NCBI RefSeq assembly: GCF_001647085.1
Contig: NZ_CP015520.1
Location: 62,001 to 126,000, forward strand
Length of the DNA: 64,000 bases
Direction: 5' to 3'
Source: Thermococcus piezophilus
GTDB taxonomy: Archaea; Methanobacteriota_B; Thermococci; Thermococcales; Thermococcaceae
The notes under the pieces were generated by a model that saw nothing but the letters and a program-made list of their open reading frames with translations, had not been told where the DNA came from and searched no databases. Positions 35,425-45,164 of the stretch are shown here, piece after piece. Both the position numbers and the translations under genes were made by a program. Positions within the stretch are counted from its first letter, which is position 1. The number at the start of each line of letters is the position of its first letter.

Positions 35425-36489
35425 ATGGTTGAGGTCAAGCTTGAGAACATCGTCAAAACCTTTGGAGATACCGTCGCCCTCAAGGGGATAAACCTTGACA
35501 TAAAGCACGGCGAGCTCTTCACCCTGCTCGGACCGAGCGGATGTGGAAAGTCCACAACCTTGAGAATAATAGCTGGCCTTGACTTCCCGGACAGCGGAAC
35601 CATATGGTTCGACGACCAGGACGTTACCTACATGAGCTCCAGCGAGAGGGGAGCGGTTTTAGTCTTCCAGAACTACGCCCTCTGGCCACACATGACGGTG
35701 TTCGACAACGTCGCCTACGGTCTGAAGATCAAGAAGCTTCCGAAGGATGAGATAGAGAGGAAGGTCAAGTGGGCGCTGGAGCTGGTCAAGCTCTCGGGCT
35801 TCGAGGATAGGTATCCAACCCAGCTCTCCGGCGGTCAGCAGCAGCGTGTCGCCATCGCTAGGGCCCTCGTCGTTGAGCCGAAGATACTCCTCCTCGACGA
35901 GCCGCTGAGCAACCTCGATGCCAAGCTCAGGCTTGAGATGCGTTCCGAGATAAGGAGGATTCAGCGCGAGCTTGGAATAACAGTCCTCTACGTCACCCAC
36001 GACCAGGAGGAGGCTATGGCAATCAGCGACAGAATAGCCGTTATGAACGTCGGAACGGTTGAGCAAGTAGGAACGCCGAAGGAGATATACGAGAGCCCCA
36101 AGACCGAGTTCGTCGCTTCCTTCATGGGCAAGACCAACGTCATTCCGGCCAAAGTCATCGAGAGGAACGGGGACAGGGTTACCGTCGAGTTCGAGGGTAT
36201 AAGGCTGGATGGTCTTTACTACACCGAGAAGAGCGACAAAGTTGTTATCGTCATAAGGCCGGAGAGGATAAAACTCAAGCCCGTCGAGAAGGCGGTCTCA
36301 TTCACAGGAACAGTAGACCTCATTGAATACTACGGCTTCTTCGTCGAGGTCATTGGCCTCTTCGGGGAGACCAGGATTATCTCCAGAACCATCAGCGACA
36401 AGGAAGTTGCCCACCTTAGACCGCTCCAAGAGGTCACATTCTACGTTGATAGGGACGATATAATCGTCCTTCCAAAGCAGCAGCTTTAA
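35425..36489 (+). CDS. ABC importer ATPase
   Basis: 354 residues. Walker A GPSGCGKST, signature LSGGQQQRVAIARAL, Walker B ILLLDEPLSNLD, H-loop VTHDQEEAM, then a C-terminal MalK-type (TOBE) regulatory domain. Drives uptake by the preceding permease. ATG at 35425 has GAGGTGATGAAA ahead and lies 10 bp after the permease stop. Confidence 0.92.
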   Translation: MVEVKLENIVKTFGDTVALKGINLDIKHGELFTLLGPSGCGKSTTLRIIAGLDFPDSGTIWFDDQDVTYMSSSERGAVLVFQNYALWPHMTVFDNVAYGLKIKKLPKDEIERKVKWALELVKLSGFEDRYPTQLSGGQQQRVAIARALVVEPKILLLDEPLSNLDAKLRLEMRSEIRRIQRELGITVLYVTHDQEEAMAISDRIAVMNVGTVEQVGTPKEIYESPKTEFVASFMGKTNVIPAKVIERNGDRVTVEFEGIRLDGLYYTEKSDKVVIVIRPERIKLKPVEKAVSFTGTVDLIEYYGFFVEVIGLFGETRIISRTISDKEVAHLRPLQEVTFYVDRDDIIVLPKQQL

Positions 36490-36523
36490 ATTCCCTTTTC
36501 TCCATTTCCCCTTGGTGGCACGG

Positions 36524-37123
36524 ATGCTCGAACACTTCAACGAAGGACAGGTTTACGAGGTTCTCCTGGTTACGCACTCCAATGCCACTCCAGTAGGTGC
36601 GGTCAGGAAGGGAGAGGCTCTCAACTTCAAGCTCTTCGGTGGGAGAAGTGCGGAGGAGCTGAAAGCCCATCCCTACGCCTCGATTCAGATAACAAACGAC
36701 GTCGAGCTCTTGGTCAAGCTCGCGCTAAACATTCCAGTGAACGTTGAGTTCGCGGAGGGAACGTCCCATCGCTGGATTAAAGGCCTTCCAGGGATTTATG
36801 GGGAAGTTAAGCTCATGGAAGAAACCTACGAGGACGAACTCGGAAATGCCACCGTTCTCAGGTGTTCCCTCAAACCAGAGGGCGTTATAGAGGGTTCCCT
36901 TCCCCCTCGACCCATAAGCCGTGCCGATTACCTTCTCCTCGAAATGGCAGTTGATTTGACGAGGCTCTTCGTGACCACGAGGGAGGTAAAGGTTGAGCTG
37001 GCAAGGAACCTCTACGAGCGAATTTGGATAAACTATCAGATGTATAAACGCTTCGGAGGAAACTCTGAAATTGCCGAAAAAATTATGGGATGGGCAGTCT
37101 CGTCGCTCAGATGGAACCCCTGA
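36524..37123 (+). CDS. DUF447-like flavin-binding-fold protein
   Basis: 199 residues. The FMN-binding split-barrel-like pattern (EGQVYEVLLVTHSNATPVGA at the start, PRPISRADYLLLEMAVDLTR later) matches the archaeal DUF447 family. Flavin binding is suggested by fold only. ATG at 36524 has GGTGGCACGG ahead. It follows the ABC genes by 34 bp, so it may be part of the same unit; its link to transport is unknown. Confidence 0.7.
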   Translation: MLEHFNEGQVYEVLLVTHSNATPVGAVRKGEALNFKLFGGRSAEELKAHPYASIQITNDVELLVKLALNIPVNVEFAEGTSHRWIKGLPGIYGEVKLMEETYEDELGNATVLRCSLKPEGVIEGSLPPRPISRADYLLLEMAVDLTRLFVTTREVKVELARNLYERIWINYQMYKRFGGNSEIAEKIMGWAVSSLRWNP

Positions 37124-37190
37124 ACTTCAAATGCTGTTTAGAAAGGGAAAACTTATAATTCAGTTTTCCTATGGATGTCTTGGTGATACC

Positions 37191-39191
37191 ATGCTGGGCA
37201 AAAGAATAATAGTCCTGTTGGTAGCCCTTTTCACCTTGACAGCAATTCCAACGACCACCGTTTCAGCCATAGCAACTGACCTCGCCCCGGGGGACGTTTT
37301 AGTCAAACCACTTCCAGGTGCTCCAGCGATAGGGCTCCCTGGAGACACCATTGAAATCTACCCCGCTGAGGGTGTTACAATACAGAGCCTCCAGATAATC
37401 TCAATCCTCCACGGTCCCTACGACCTCCAGATACTAGACACTGAGAACAGTGTAATAAAGGCCAAGATACCTGATGATGCAGTCCCAGATGTCTATTTCC
37501 TCGTCGTCAAGAGCGACAAGGGCGAGGTAACCATACCCAACGGCGTGTGGGTCATGAAGGAGGCACCCACTGTTCTCAGGATAGCCCAAGGAAGCGACCT
37601 CCACATCACGAGCGGCTCCAAGATGGGGTTCGTCTGCGGTGACTACTTCCAGAAGAGCACCACCGAGATACTCGAGTACTGCCGGAATCCGATACCTCTG
37701 CACAGCTACACCGCTACCGACAGCTTCATGACGTACTACGCAATGGTGGGTTTGAATGGAGAGAACATTGTGAACATTATCCTCTCTACAGGTGACGATG
37801 TCGACACCAACGGCGACAGGACAGGTTATCAGATGCTCGACGAGACCATACTCCACGCCACGGCCGCTGGAACACCTTTCATAAGCGTGAAGGGCAACCA
37901 TGACCACCCACCGACCTACTACACCGAATACGTTGGCCCGAGGTACTTCTATGAGGTCATCGGGAACTTCATCATCATAGGACTCGACAGCCGCGGCGAG
38001 GAGAGGCACCCCGAGATGGAGCAGCTCGAGTGGATGGAGCAGGTTCTCAAGGATCACCCAGGCAAGATACCCATAGTCCTCGTTCACCATCCGTTCTGGT
38101 ACATAAGCAGGTACGAAGGAGGAGTCGTTGAGAACCTTACTGCCTTCGACGACAACGACTGGCAGCAGATAAAGAAGCTCGCCAGCTGGGACTGGGTCGG
38201 AAAGAACGGAGAATATGAGGACATCGCAAGGAAGTTCCTCCAGATAGTGGAGGAGTACAATGTCAAGCTCATCCTCAGCGGACACATACACAAGGACAAG
38301 CCCGTCCTCTACATCGACAAGAACGGCAACAAGCACTGGTTCTACACACTCACCACTACTGGCGCCCCGGATAAAACCAGCAACCCACCAAGCCAGACCG
38401 ACATTAACAGGGGCTATACCCAGCCCTCATGGTACGGCTCCCAGGTCATCTATGTCTATTCCGATGGAAAGGTTGAGTTCCCGTTCGTGAACGACCTCTT
38501 CGCCGAGAACACGATAATCTCCCTCCCAATACCACAGAAGTTCATAGTCTTCAGGCAGAACGGTGAAGAGGGGACGGCAGTCAAGTTCATCAACGAGCTC
38601 GGCCAGAGCATCAGCGGGCCGTTTGTCCTCGAGATTCCGGAAGGGGCCAAGATAGACCCGCAGGCCACTAACATAACCTACACCGTCCTGGGCGAGAGGG
38701 AAATCGGCGGAACCTACTACATGCTCCTTAACATCACCGTTCCAGAGGGAATGAGCCAGATAGCAGTGGTCAAAGAGACCGATACCAAGGCACCAGAGGT
38801 GAGCATCGGCTACCTCTCGCCGAGCAAACCCAAGCCAGGACAGGCCTTTAAGGTCTACATCAGCGCCAACGACAACGTCGGAATCAAGGACATGAAAGTT
38901 GAGGTCATCGTCGACGGAAAGGTCGTTGCTGAGTATCCAGCCTTCTCGATGAAGCCGGCTGAGGTTGAAGCAACCTACTTCACCGAGATTCCTGGAGTGG
39001 ACGCAGAGAGCTTCACCATCAAGGTCATAGCGACCGACTTCTACGGCAACACTGGAGAAGCCGAGTACACTTACTCGGGCACTGCTACACCAACTACAAC
39101 CACCCCAACTGCCTCTGGCGAAAGCACCTGTGGTCCAGCCGCCCTCGTTGGTCTGGTGATGATTCCGCTCCTCCTTAGAAGGAGGAAGTGA
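37191..39191 (+). CDS. CGP-CTERM surface metallophosphoesterase
   Basis: 666 residues. Signal peptide (residues 1-24), an Ig-like N-terminal domain, and a calcineurin-like phosphoesterase core with the dimetal ligands: GSDLHIT, STGDDVD, KGNHDHPP, VHHPFW and SGHIHKD. A C-terminal Ig-like beta domain (DNVGIKDMKVEVIVDG) and a Thr/Pro linker lead to CGPAALVGLVMIPLLLRRRK, the CGP-CTERM anchor. It is thus a surface-attached phosphatase, consistent with phosphate or organophosphate scavenging near the importer encoded upstream. GGTGATACC precedes the ATG at 37191; an earlier in-frame ATG overlaps the DUF447 gene. Confidence 0.88.
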   Translation: MLGKRIIVLLVALFTLTAIPTTTVSAIATDLAPGDVLVKPLPGAPAIGLPGDTIEIYPAEGVTIQSLQIISILHGPYDLQILDTENSVIKAKIPDDAVPDVYFLVVKSDKGEVTIPNGVWVMKEAPTVLRIAQGSDLHITSGSKMGFVCGDYFQKSTTEILEYCRNPIPLHSYTATDSFMTYYAMVGLNGENIVNIILSTGDDVDTNGDRTGYQMLDETILHATAAGTPFISVKGNHDHPPTYYTEYVGPRYFYEVIGNFIIIGLDSRGEERHPEMEQLEWMEQVLKDHPGKIPIVLVHHPFWYISRYEGGVVENLTAFDDNDWQQIKKLASWDWVGKNGEYEDIARKFLQIVEEYNVKLILSGHIHKDKPVLYIDKNGNKHWFYTLTTTGAPDKTSNPPSQTDINRGYTQPSWYGSQVIYVYSDGKVEFPFVNDLFAENTIISLPIPQKFIVFRQNGEEGTAVKFINELGQSISGPFVLEIPEGAKIDPQATNITYTVLGEREIGGTYYMLLNITVPEGMSQIAVVKETDTKAPEVSIGYLSPSKPKPGQAFKVYISANDNVGIKDMKVEVIVDGKVVAEYPAFSMKPAEVEATYFTEIPGVDAESFTIKVIATDFYGNTGEAEYTYSGTATPTTTTPTASGESTCGPAALVGLVMIPLLLRRRK

Positions 39192-39280
39192 GAGGCATTT
39201 TCCCTTTTTATTATTACTCTCTGCCCACTTTTGAGAGTATAGGAAGAGAAGAGTTTTTAAACCATCCCCTAAACCCTACC

Positions 39281-39904
39281 ATGGTGGTGAAGGTGAAGTT
39301 TAAGGGGAAGGCCTTTGGTAACCTCGTGAGAATAGAGTTTGACATACTCACCCTTGGCGAGCTTAAAATAGATGACCTAAGAGACTTTGATGTTAAATCG
39401 ATTAAAATAGAGCTCAGGCCTACGTCATCGGGTATCAAGGTCATAGGCATATGGGAGGGAACGGTCGACAATACCGGCGAGGGAATAAAAAAGGCCCTTG
39501 AGGAGAGCTACAAACTCCGCGAGAGGATTCTCAACAAGATAAAGAGCAAGACCGAGGCGATAAGGAGCACAATGCGCCAGCTCGGCTTCAGGGAGGAGAT
39601 CGAGGGGTACGGCAGCGTCATAAGGTTCATCAAGAAGATCGGCTCCTACGAGATAGTTGTGGTCGCATCAACCACCGATGACATGGTCAGGGTCGAAGTT
39701 TACGGCAACGACAGAAAGATAATCAGCCCCGAGATAGAGAGCATCTTCGAGGACGTCGAGATAGAGGAGCTTGAGATATACGACCTCGAGGACGAGAAGG
39801 AAGAGAGGCTCGTCATCAATCTTGAGATACCGAGGAACGAAGAAAAGCCAGAAAGGAAAATAGTGGAAGCCATTAGAATGATAGAAAACATGCTGATGGC
39901 ATGA
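39281..39904 (+). CDS. hypothetical protein, charged alpha/beta
   Basis: 207 residues. N-terminal beta segment (VKVKFKGKAFGNLVRIEFD), a central helix (EEIEGYGSVIRFIKKIGSY), and a highly acidic C-terminus (IFEDVEIEELEIYDLEDEKE). No family recognised. ATG at 39281 is preferred: TTTTTAAACC (39253-39262) is a TATA box about 20-25 bp ahead, giving a nearly leaderless transcript. It stands apart from the convergent pseudogene that ends at 39906. Confidence 0.6.
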   Translation: MVVKVKFKGKAFGNLVRIEFDILTLGELKIDDLRDFDVKSIKIELRPTSSGIKVIGIWEGTVDNTGEGIKKALEESYKLRERILNKIKSKTEAIRSTMRQLGFREEIEGYGSVIRFIKKIGSYEIVVVASTTDDMVRVEVYGNDRKIISPEIESIFEDVEIEELEIYDLEDEKEERLVINLEIPRNEEKPERKIVEAIRMIENMLMA

Positions 39905-39905
39905 C

Positions 39906-42022
39906 TCACCTGTACTTGCTCTCCAGCTGTATTCTCTTTAATTTTGAGGTTATCCCCTTTATTGGCACGGTATCCTCGCTGAGTATCCTTCCAGTTCGGG
40001 TATCGAGTCTGGCGTAGTAGAATCTGTCATTTCCTGAAAGCTTGATGTTGATGTAAGCCTTGTCTTTGTAGTGGGCCAGTCTCCCCGTTTTTGGTTCTCC
40101 TCTCTGTATTTCCTCCTGATGTGCTCGCGGTACATTGCTTCTACTGCCGTCTCCGTGAAGCGGACGTCCTGGCTGAGAATCTCCCCCGTGGCCCTATAGA
40201 GGAACTTTTTAACCTTAGTCCCCCCGCAAATTCGATCTCCCCGTGCTCGTGGAGTTCAATCCCCTTGAGGACTGCCTCCTCATCGATTTCCTTAGCCTTC
40301 TCCTCGGCAAGTTTCTCCGCCAGCTCCCGTTTGAGAATCCTGTGAATCTCCTTAATGAGCTTTCCGTCCTTGCCCACGGGATCTTCACTTCGTGTTTCTC
40401 ATCTTCAGCCGAGACAATGTACTCTGCATCTGCCTCCTCAATAGAAGTTATTGTGAAGTTCGGGTACCTGCCGGCTACTATCTCCTTGACACGTTCGGGC
40501 GTTATTTCAATACGGTAGTCAAGGACATCCCCCGTGGCACCATCGACTTTCACGATTGCCCTTCTATCCTCGCTCTCCAGGTTCAGCTCGAGGTACTTAT
40601 GCTTGAGCATGCGGTAGCCTTTAAGCTCCAGATTCCTGAGGGGAAAGTCGCCTCTAGACATCTTTGACGTTCTTGTATGCATCCTCCGGCGAAGGAAGCT
40701 TTCTCACCTCGGCATAGCTCTCCCTCGTGAGATCAACCTCAAGGACGGCGATGCCGTCCTCACCCAGAACCTCGGCGATCACAAGTTTTTTTGTTCTTCT
40801 CCAGACCCAAAAGTTGCCCGTTGGATAGACCGTCTTCAGGAGCTCATTGAGAGCCTCATCGCTCATCAGGCACCCTATTCTATGGGGCCGCTCAGTGTAC
40901 TCTTTGAACGAAACCTTGAAGGAGAACCTCTCGGTTCTTCCAGTAATTTTCACCTTTCCCTTCTCCCTTTTCAGCCCGATTTCAGGGGGGCTCGTCCCCG
41001 ATGAAGTCCATAACCAAGTTCTCTGCTTTCTTCACAAAATATTCATCCGGAAGGGGGCTATATGTTGAATTCCATTTCACCACTCTCGAGGTCTATCTCC
41101 GCTCTCGCCCTGTTGTCCCCGACCTTAAGCTCAAGCTCGGCCACCTTCAGAACATACACCTTCTTCCTCTCGTGGATGACCACCTTACCATCGAGACGTT
41201 CAGGTCTTTTGAGGCCTTGATTTGAGTATAAGAACGGCCGCACTTGGGCTTATATTCCTCTCGGTGGCGCGTATTATGGAGCGGTCGTTGAGGAGGATCT
41301 TTGTGATAAGAACACGAAGCTTCTCGTTGGATGTACCCTGAGGACGACTACCGGGCGAGAAAACAACGGCCTTATCCTTATCTCCGCCCTCAACGGACCA
41401 CAAGAAAATGTAGGCGCTAGATAGGGTAACTGAGAGAGACTCGAGCTCAACCTCCTCTGCCTTTATCAGATACTTCGAGGAGGCAAAGGAGGCAACCTTC
41501 TTAACGACACTATCGGCTGAGAACTCATACAGCAGGGGAACATCTAGTTCGAACTCCTCAAGCGGACTCTCCTCACCTTTCTTCTCTTTCTTAGTCTCTG
41601 CCATTCTGATAATCTCAGAGGGAGGCTCGATGGAGTAGTTGTTGAAGAGCAAGACGAGCTTCTCACCGTCCCACGGGATTACCCTTCCCCTGTATTCCCT
41701 CGAAATTAGAACCTTAGCGTCCTTTGTAAACCTCATGATCGAGATAAGTATCCCCTTGTCGGCCTTTGTATTTATCCACGAGGCCGGCAAAGACGTTAAC
41801 ATCCCGAGAAGCGGCGAGCCTCTTGTGGTGAATCGCTATAACGAGCTTTTCCGTTCCAGAGAGGGGATCACCGCGTATGGCAACTACATCAATTCCCCAC
41901 TCTTTCTTGCTTGCAACCTTCTCGCAGTTCCAAAAGCCCATTCTCTTCAATAGCTCGATGACGTTCTCAATAAACGTTTCCTCCGATGCAAGCATTATCA
42001 AATCCAAGGTCCACACCATCAT
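39906..42022 (-). pseudogene. Mrr-like restriction endonuclease with C-terminal repeat domains, eight frameshifts
   Basis: Reconstructed across frames on the minus strand from about 42022 (possible starts 42022 or 41995) to a TGA at 39906-39908. The N-terminal part has an Mrr-type nuclease core (GIDVVAIRGDPLSG, then AIHHKR). The middle is an acidic alpha/beta region; the end has three repeats of a PepSY-like unit marked GDVLDYRIEITPERVKEI, GEILSQDV and GRILSEDTVPIKGI. Reading frames change near 41765, 41225, 41056, 40985, 40665, 40382, 40213 and 40085; most breaks lie in C or G runs. It is either a long-decayed defence gene or a stretch of poor base calls; the density favours decay. Confidence 0.82.
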
Positions 42023-42124
42023 TCTTACCCATGGCAAGAATCCACCACAGAATATTATTACTTTAAGGTATTTTATAAATCTCTTTCCCCAGAGTTCATT
42101 ATCACTGCAGGTGTTCAAAATAAG
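42022..42124. promoter_or_regulatory. promoter region between the Mrr-like remnant and pgk
   Basis: The minus-strand sequence AGATTTATAAAATACC (about 42070-42085) is a TATA box for the broken nuclease gene. The plus strand carries the pgk-side motif described separately. The 100 bp are therefore a divergent regulatory gap. Confidence 0.5.
42100..42116 (+). promoter_or_regulatory. Tgr-type glycolytic motif upstream of pgk
   Basis: TATCAC-TGCAG-GTGTTC: a perfect left half and a 4-of-6 right half of the TATCAC-N5-GTGATA motif. It lies upstream of the TATA-like TAAGTTTTTAATG (42121-42133), the placement from which the regulator Tgr activates gluconeogenic genes in Thermococcales. Confidence 0.6.
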
Positions 42125-42163
42125 TTTTTAATGTCCTCCATTTAACATCTCCACGGTGATGAG

Positions 42164-43399
42164 ATGTTCAAGCTCACCGACTTCAACTATCATGGCAAAA
42201 CCGTTTTTCTGAGGGTCGATTTGAACTCCCCTGTCAAGAATGGAAGGATAATCAGCGACGCCCGCTTCCAAGCGGTTCTGCCTACCATCGTTTACCTCCT
42301 CGAACAAGGGGCAAAGCTCGTCATAGGAACCCACCAGAGCAAGCCCCACAAGGGAGACTACATCACCACGGAGGAGCATGCCGAGATTTTGAGCAAGCTG
42401 CTCGGCCAGGAAATTGAATACGTCGAGGACATCTTCGGAAAGTACGCACGCGAGAAAATCAAAGCCCTCAAGCCCGGAGAGGCAGTACTCCTCGAGAACC
42501 TCAGATTCGCCGCAGAAGAAGTCGAGTACAAGTCCCTCGAAAAGTGCGAGAGAACCTACTTCGTGAGGAAGCTTGCTCCACTAATTGACTACGTCGTGAA
42601 CGACGCCTTCGCTGCGGTGCATAGAAGCCAGCCTTCGCTGGTCGGCTTCGCCCGCTTAAAGCCGATGATAATGGGATTCCTCATGGAGAGGGAAGTAGAA
42701 GCGCTCACCAGGGCATACGAAACCAATGATGGGCAGAGGGTTTACGTTCTTGGGGGAGCGAAGGTAGACGATTCCCTCCGCGTGGCTGAAAACGTCCTCA
42801 AAAAAGGTAGAGCAGACCTTATACTCACAGGTGGATTGGTGGGGCACGTCTTCACCTTGGCCAAGGGATTCCATCTGGGAGATGCCAACCTGGAGTTTAT
42901 GGCCAGAAAAGGTCTTCTCGATCTTGTGGACTGGGCGGAGGAAATACTAGACTACTTCTACCCGTTCATCAAGACGCCCGTAGATTTTGCCGTTGACTAC
43001 AAGGGCGAACGCCTCGAGGTTGATCTGCTCAGCGACCAGAAGGCCCTCTTCGATGAATATCCAATACTTGACATAGGCTCTAGGACGATAGAGAAGTACC
43101 GCGACGTGCTCGCCAAGGCTGAAATAATAGTCGCCAACGGCCCGATGGGAGTGTTCGAGCGTGAGGAGTTTGCACTCGGCACGGTTGGGGTCTTCAGGGC
43201 AATAGGGGAAAGTACCGCCTTCAGCGTCGTCGGTGGCGGGCACTCGATAGCGAGCATCTACCAGTACAGGATAAAGGGAATAAGCCACGTCTCGACCGGC
43301 GGCGGGGCTATGCTGAGCTTCTTCGCGGGCGAAAAGCTGCCGGTGCTGGAGGCGTTCAGGATAAGCTACGAGCGGTTCAAAGAAAAGACAAAAAGGTAG
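42164..43399 (+). CDS. pgk: phosphoglycerate kinase
   Basis: Reversible transfer between 1,3-bisphosphoglycerate and ADP; in Thermococcales this serves mainly gluconeogenesis. 411 residues, full length. Signatures: FLRVDLNSPVKNG near the start, VLGGAKVDDSL, and the C-terminal glycine-rich SVVGGGHSI and STGGGAMLSFFAGE. An ATG with GGTGATGAG ahead begins the gene. The upstream motif suggests control by Tgr. Confidence 0.97.
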   Translation: MFKLTDFNYHGKTVFLRVDLNSPVKNGRIISDARFQAVLPTIVYLLEQGAKLVIGTHQSKPHKGDYITTEEHAEILSKLLGQEIEYVEDIFGKYAREKIKALKPGEAVLLENLRFAAEEVEYKSLEKCERTYFVRKLAPLIDYVVNDAFAAVHRSQPSLVGFARLKPMIMGFLMEREVEALTRAYETNDGQRVYVLGGAKVDDSLRVAENVLKKGRADLILTGGLVGHVFTLAKGFHLGDANLEFMARKGLLDLVDWAEEILDYFYPFIKTPVDFAVDYKGERLEVDLLSDQKALFDEYPILDIGSRTIEKYRDVLAKAEIIVANGPMGVFEREEFALGTVGVFRAIGESTAFSVVGGGHSIASIYQYRIKGISHVSTGGGAMLSFFAGEKLPVLEAFRISYERFKEKTKR

Positions 43400-43404
43400 A
43401 AGGC

Positions 43405-44172
43405 TCAGTCAATGGTGGCCTTCCTGAACTCCAGAGCGGCTATTCCGACGAAGATCACCGCGAGCACTGTAAGCACCGTCCAGTCGATGGCTATGCTGAA
43501 AGTCGGCTCTATTCCGGCAAGGTAATAGCGCGCCCCATCGACCGCGTAGGTCAGCGGATTGAGCTTGGCCAGGAACTGCATCCAGTTGGGCATGCTGCTT
43601 ATCGGGAAGAACGCACCGCTCAGGAAGGTCATTGGAAGCATCAGCATGGTGATGATTATCTGGAAGCCCTCCATGCTTGTCATCCTCATGCCTATGGCCA
43701 TGCCGAGACCTGAGACGGCTACGCCGACGAGGAAAGCCATCATCAACGTTGGAATGACCCCCGAAAGCTTCAGCCCATCAACAATGAGGAAGCTCAGCGC
43801 GAGGATTATTATTCCCTGGATCATGGCCATCAACGCTCCGCCGACGCTCCTGCCTATTATCGCCTCGACTCTCGATGCAGGGGCAACGAGGAGCTCCTTG
43901 AGGAAGCCGAACTGCCTGTCCCATATGAGCGTTATGCCCTGCATGAAGCCCATGTTGAAGACGGTCATTGCCACTATTCCGGGCACCATGAAGGTCATGT
44001 AGTCAACTCCGCCGAATATCATGCTCGCGCCAGGGAAATTAAATGCCCCAGCCCAGCCCTTGCCGAAGAATATCAGCCAGATGAGCGGGTTTAGGAGGGA
44101 GCCTATAACCCTTGCTTTCGAGCGGATGAAGCGCTTTATCTCGCGGTATATCATGGTAGTAAAGACCCTCAT
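43405..44172 (-). CDS. ABC-2 type exporter permease
   Basis: 255 residues with six hydrophobic helices and a long N-terminal stretch, typical of the DrrB/NodJ ABC-2 family. Paired with the ATPase gene just upstream (4 bp gap). Substrate unknown; drug or lipid export is common for such pairs. It is convergent with pgk (5 bp apart). Confidence 0.86.
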   Translation of the reverse strand: MRVFTTMIYREIKRFIRSKARVIGSLLNPLIWLIFFGKGWAGAFNFPGASMIFGGVDYMTFMVPGIVAMTVFNMGFMQGITLIWDRQFGFLKELLVAPASRVEAIIGRSVGGALMAMIQGIIILALSFLIVDGLKLSGVIPTLMMAFLVGVAVSGLGMAIGMRMTSMEGFQIIITMLMLPMTFLSGAFFPISSMPNWMQFLAKLNPLTYAVDGARYYLAGIEPTFSIAIDWTVLTVLAVIFVGIAALEFRKATID

Positions 44173-44176
44173 GCTC

Positions 44177-45163
44177 TCACCTCCTCATCCTTGCACGCAT
44201 CACCATTTTCATCGCGTTGCTCTCGCCGCCCTCGTCGCGTATTTCCCTGCCGGTGAGGTGGAGGAAGACGTCGTTCAGCGTTGGCCTGTGGTAGGTAACC
44301 TCGAGTATCTTAACTCCACCCTCGCTGGCAAGCTCGAAGAGCTTCGGCAGTGCCTCAGCCGCGTTTTCAACGTCGAGCCGAACTCTGCCGTCTGGCAGGA
44401 GCCTGCAGCCCTTTATGAAGTCCGCCTTTATGCACTTGAGCTCCTCCTTCGGGCTCTCGAGTCTGAGGTAGATTATGTCATTCCCGACGAGCTTCTTTAG
44501 CTCATCAGCCGTTCCTTCGGCAATTATCTTCCCGTGATCCATAATGGCTATCCTGTCAGCCAACTGCTCCGCCTCGTCCATATAGTGTGTGGTAAGAAAA
44601 ATCGTCATGTCGTGCTCCTCCTTCATGGCCTTGATGTACTCCCAGATGTGCGCCCTCGTCTGAGGGTCAAGGCCTATGGTCGGCTCATCGAGGAACAGTA
44701 TCTCGGGCTCGTGGAGCAGAGCACGGGCAATCTCAAGTCTGCGCTGCATTCCACCCGAGAAGAACTTAACCGGCCTGTTCCTGAACTCCCAGAGCTCAAC
44801 GAACTTCAAAAGCATCTCTATCTTTTCCTTGAGCTCGTTTCTACTCAGGCCGTAAATCCTGCCGTGGATGAGCATGTTCTCGTAAGCTGTGAGATCTCTA
44901 TCAACGCTTGGGTCCTGGAAGACTATGCCTATCTTCTTCCTGACCTCCATCGGCTCCTTCACAACGTCGTGGCCAGCCACAATGGCCCTTCCGGCGGTCG
45001 GCCTGAGGAGGGTCGTTAAAACATGAACGGTGGTGGTCTTTCCAGCCCCGTTCGGCCCGAGGAAGGCAAATATTTCGCCCTTCTTCACTTTGAATGAAAT
45101 CCCTTTAACGGCCTCGAAGTCGCCATATTTTTTCACGAGATTCTCAACCTCAATGGCGTGCAT
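44177..45163 (-). CDS. ABC-2 type exporter ATPase (DrrA-like)
   Basis: 328 residues. Walker A GPNGAGKTT, signature FSGGMQRRLEIARAL, Walker B ILFLDEPTIGLDPQ, H-loop TTHYMDEAE, and a C-terminal extension typical of DrrA-type ATPases. ATG at 45163 has GGAGGTGATTGAA ahead. The PadR regulator gene upstream overlaps its leader, so the three form one controlled unit. Confidence 0.9.
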   Translation of the reverse strand: MHAIEVENLVKKYGDFEAVKGISFKVKKGEIFAFLGPNGAGKTTTVHVLTTLLRPTAGRAIVAGHDVVKEPMEVRKKIGIVFQDPSVDRDLTAYENMLIHGRIYGLSRNELKEKIEMLLKFVELWEFRNRPVKFFSGGMQRRLEIARALLHEPEILFLDEPTIGLDPQTRAHIWEYIKAMKEEHDMTIFLTTHYMDEAEQLADRIAIMDHGKIIAEGTADELKKLVGNDIIYLRLESPKEELKCIKADFIKGCRLLPDGRVRLDVENAAEALPKLFELASEGGVKILEVTYHRPTLNDVFLHLTGREIRDEGGESNAMKMVMRARMRR

Positions 45164-45164
45164 T

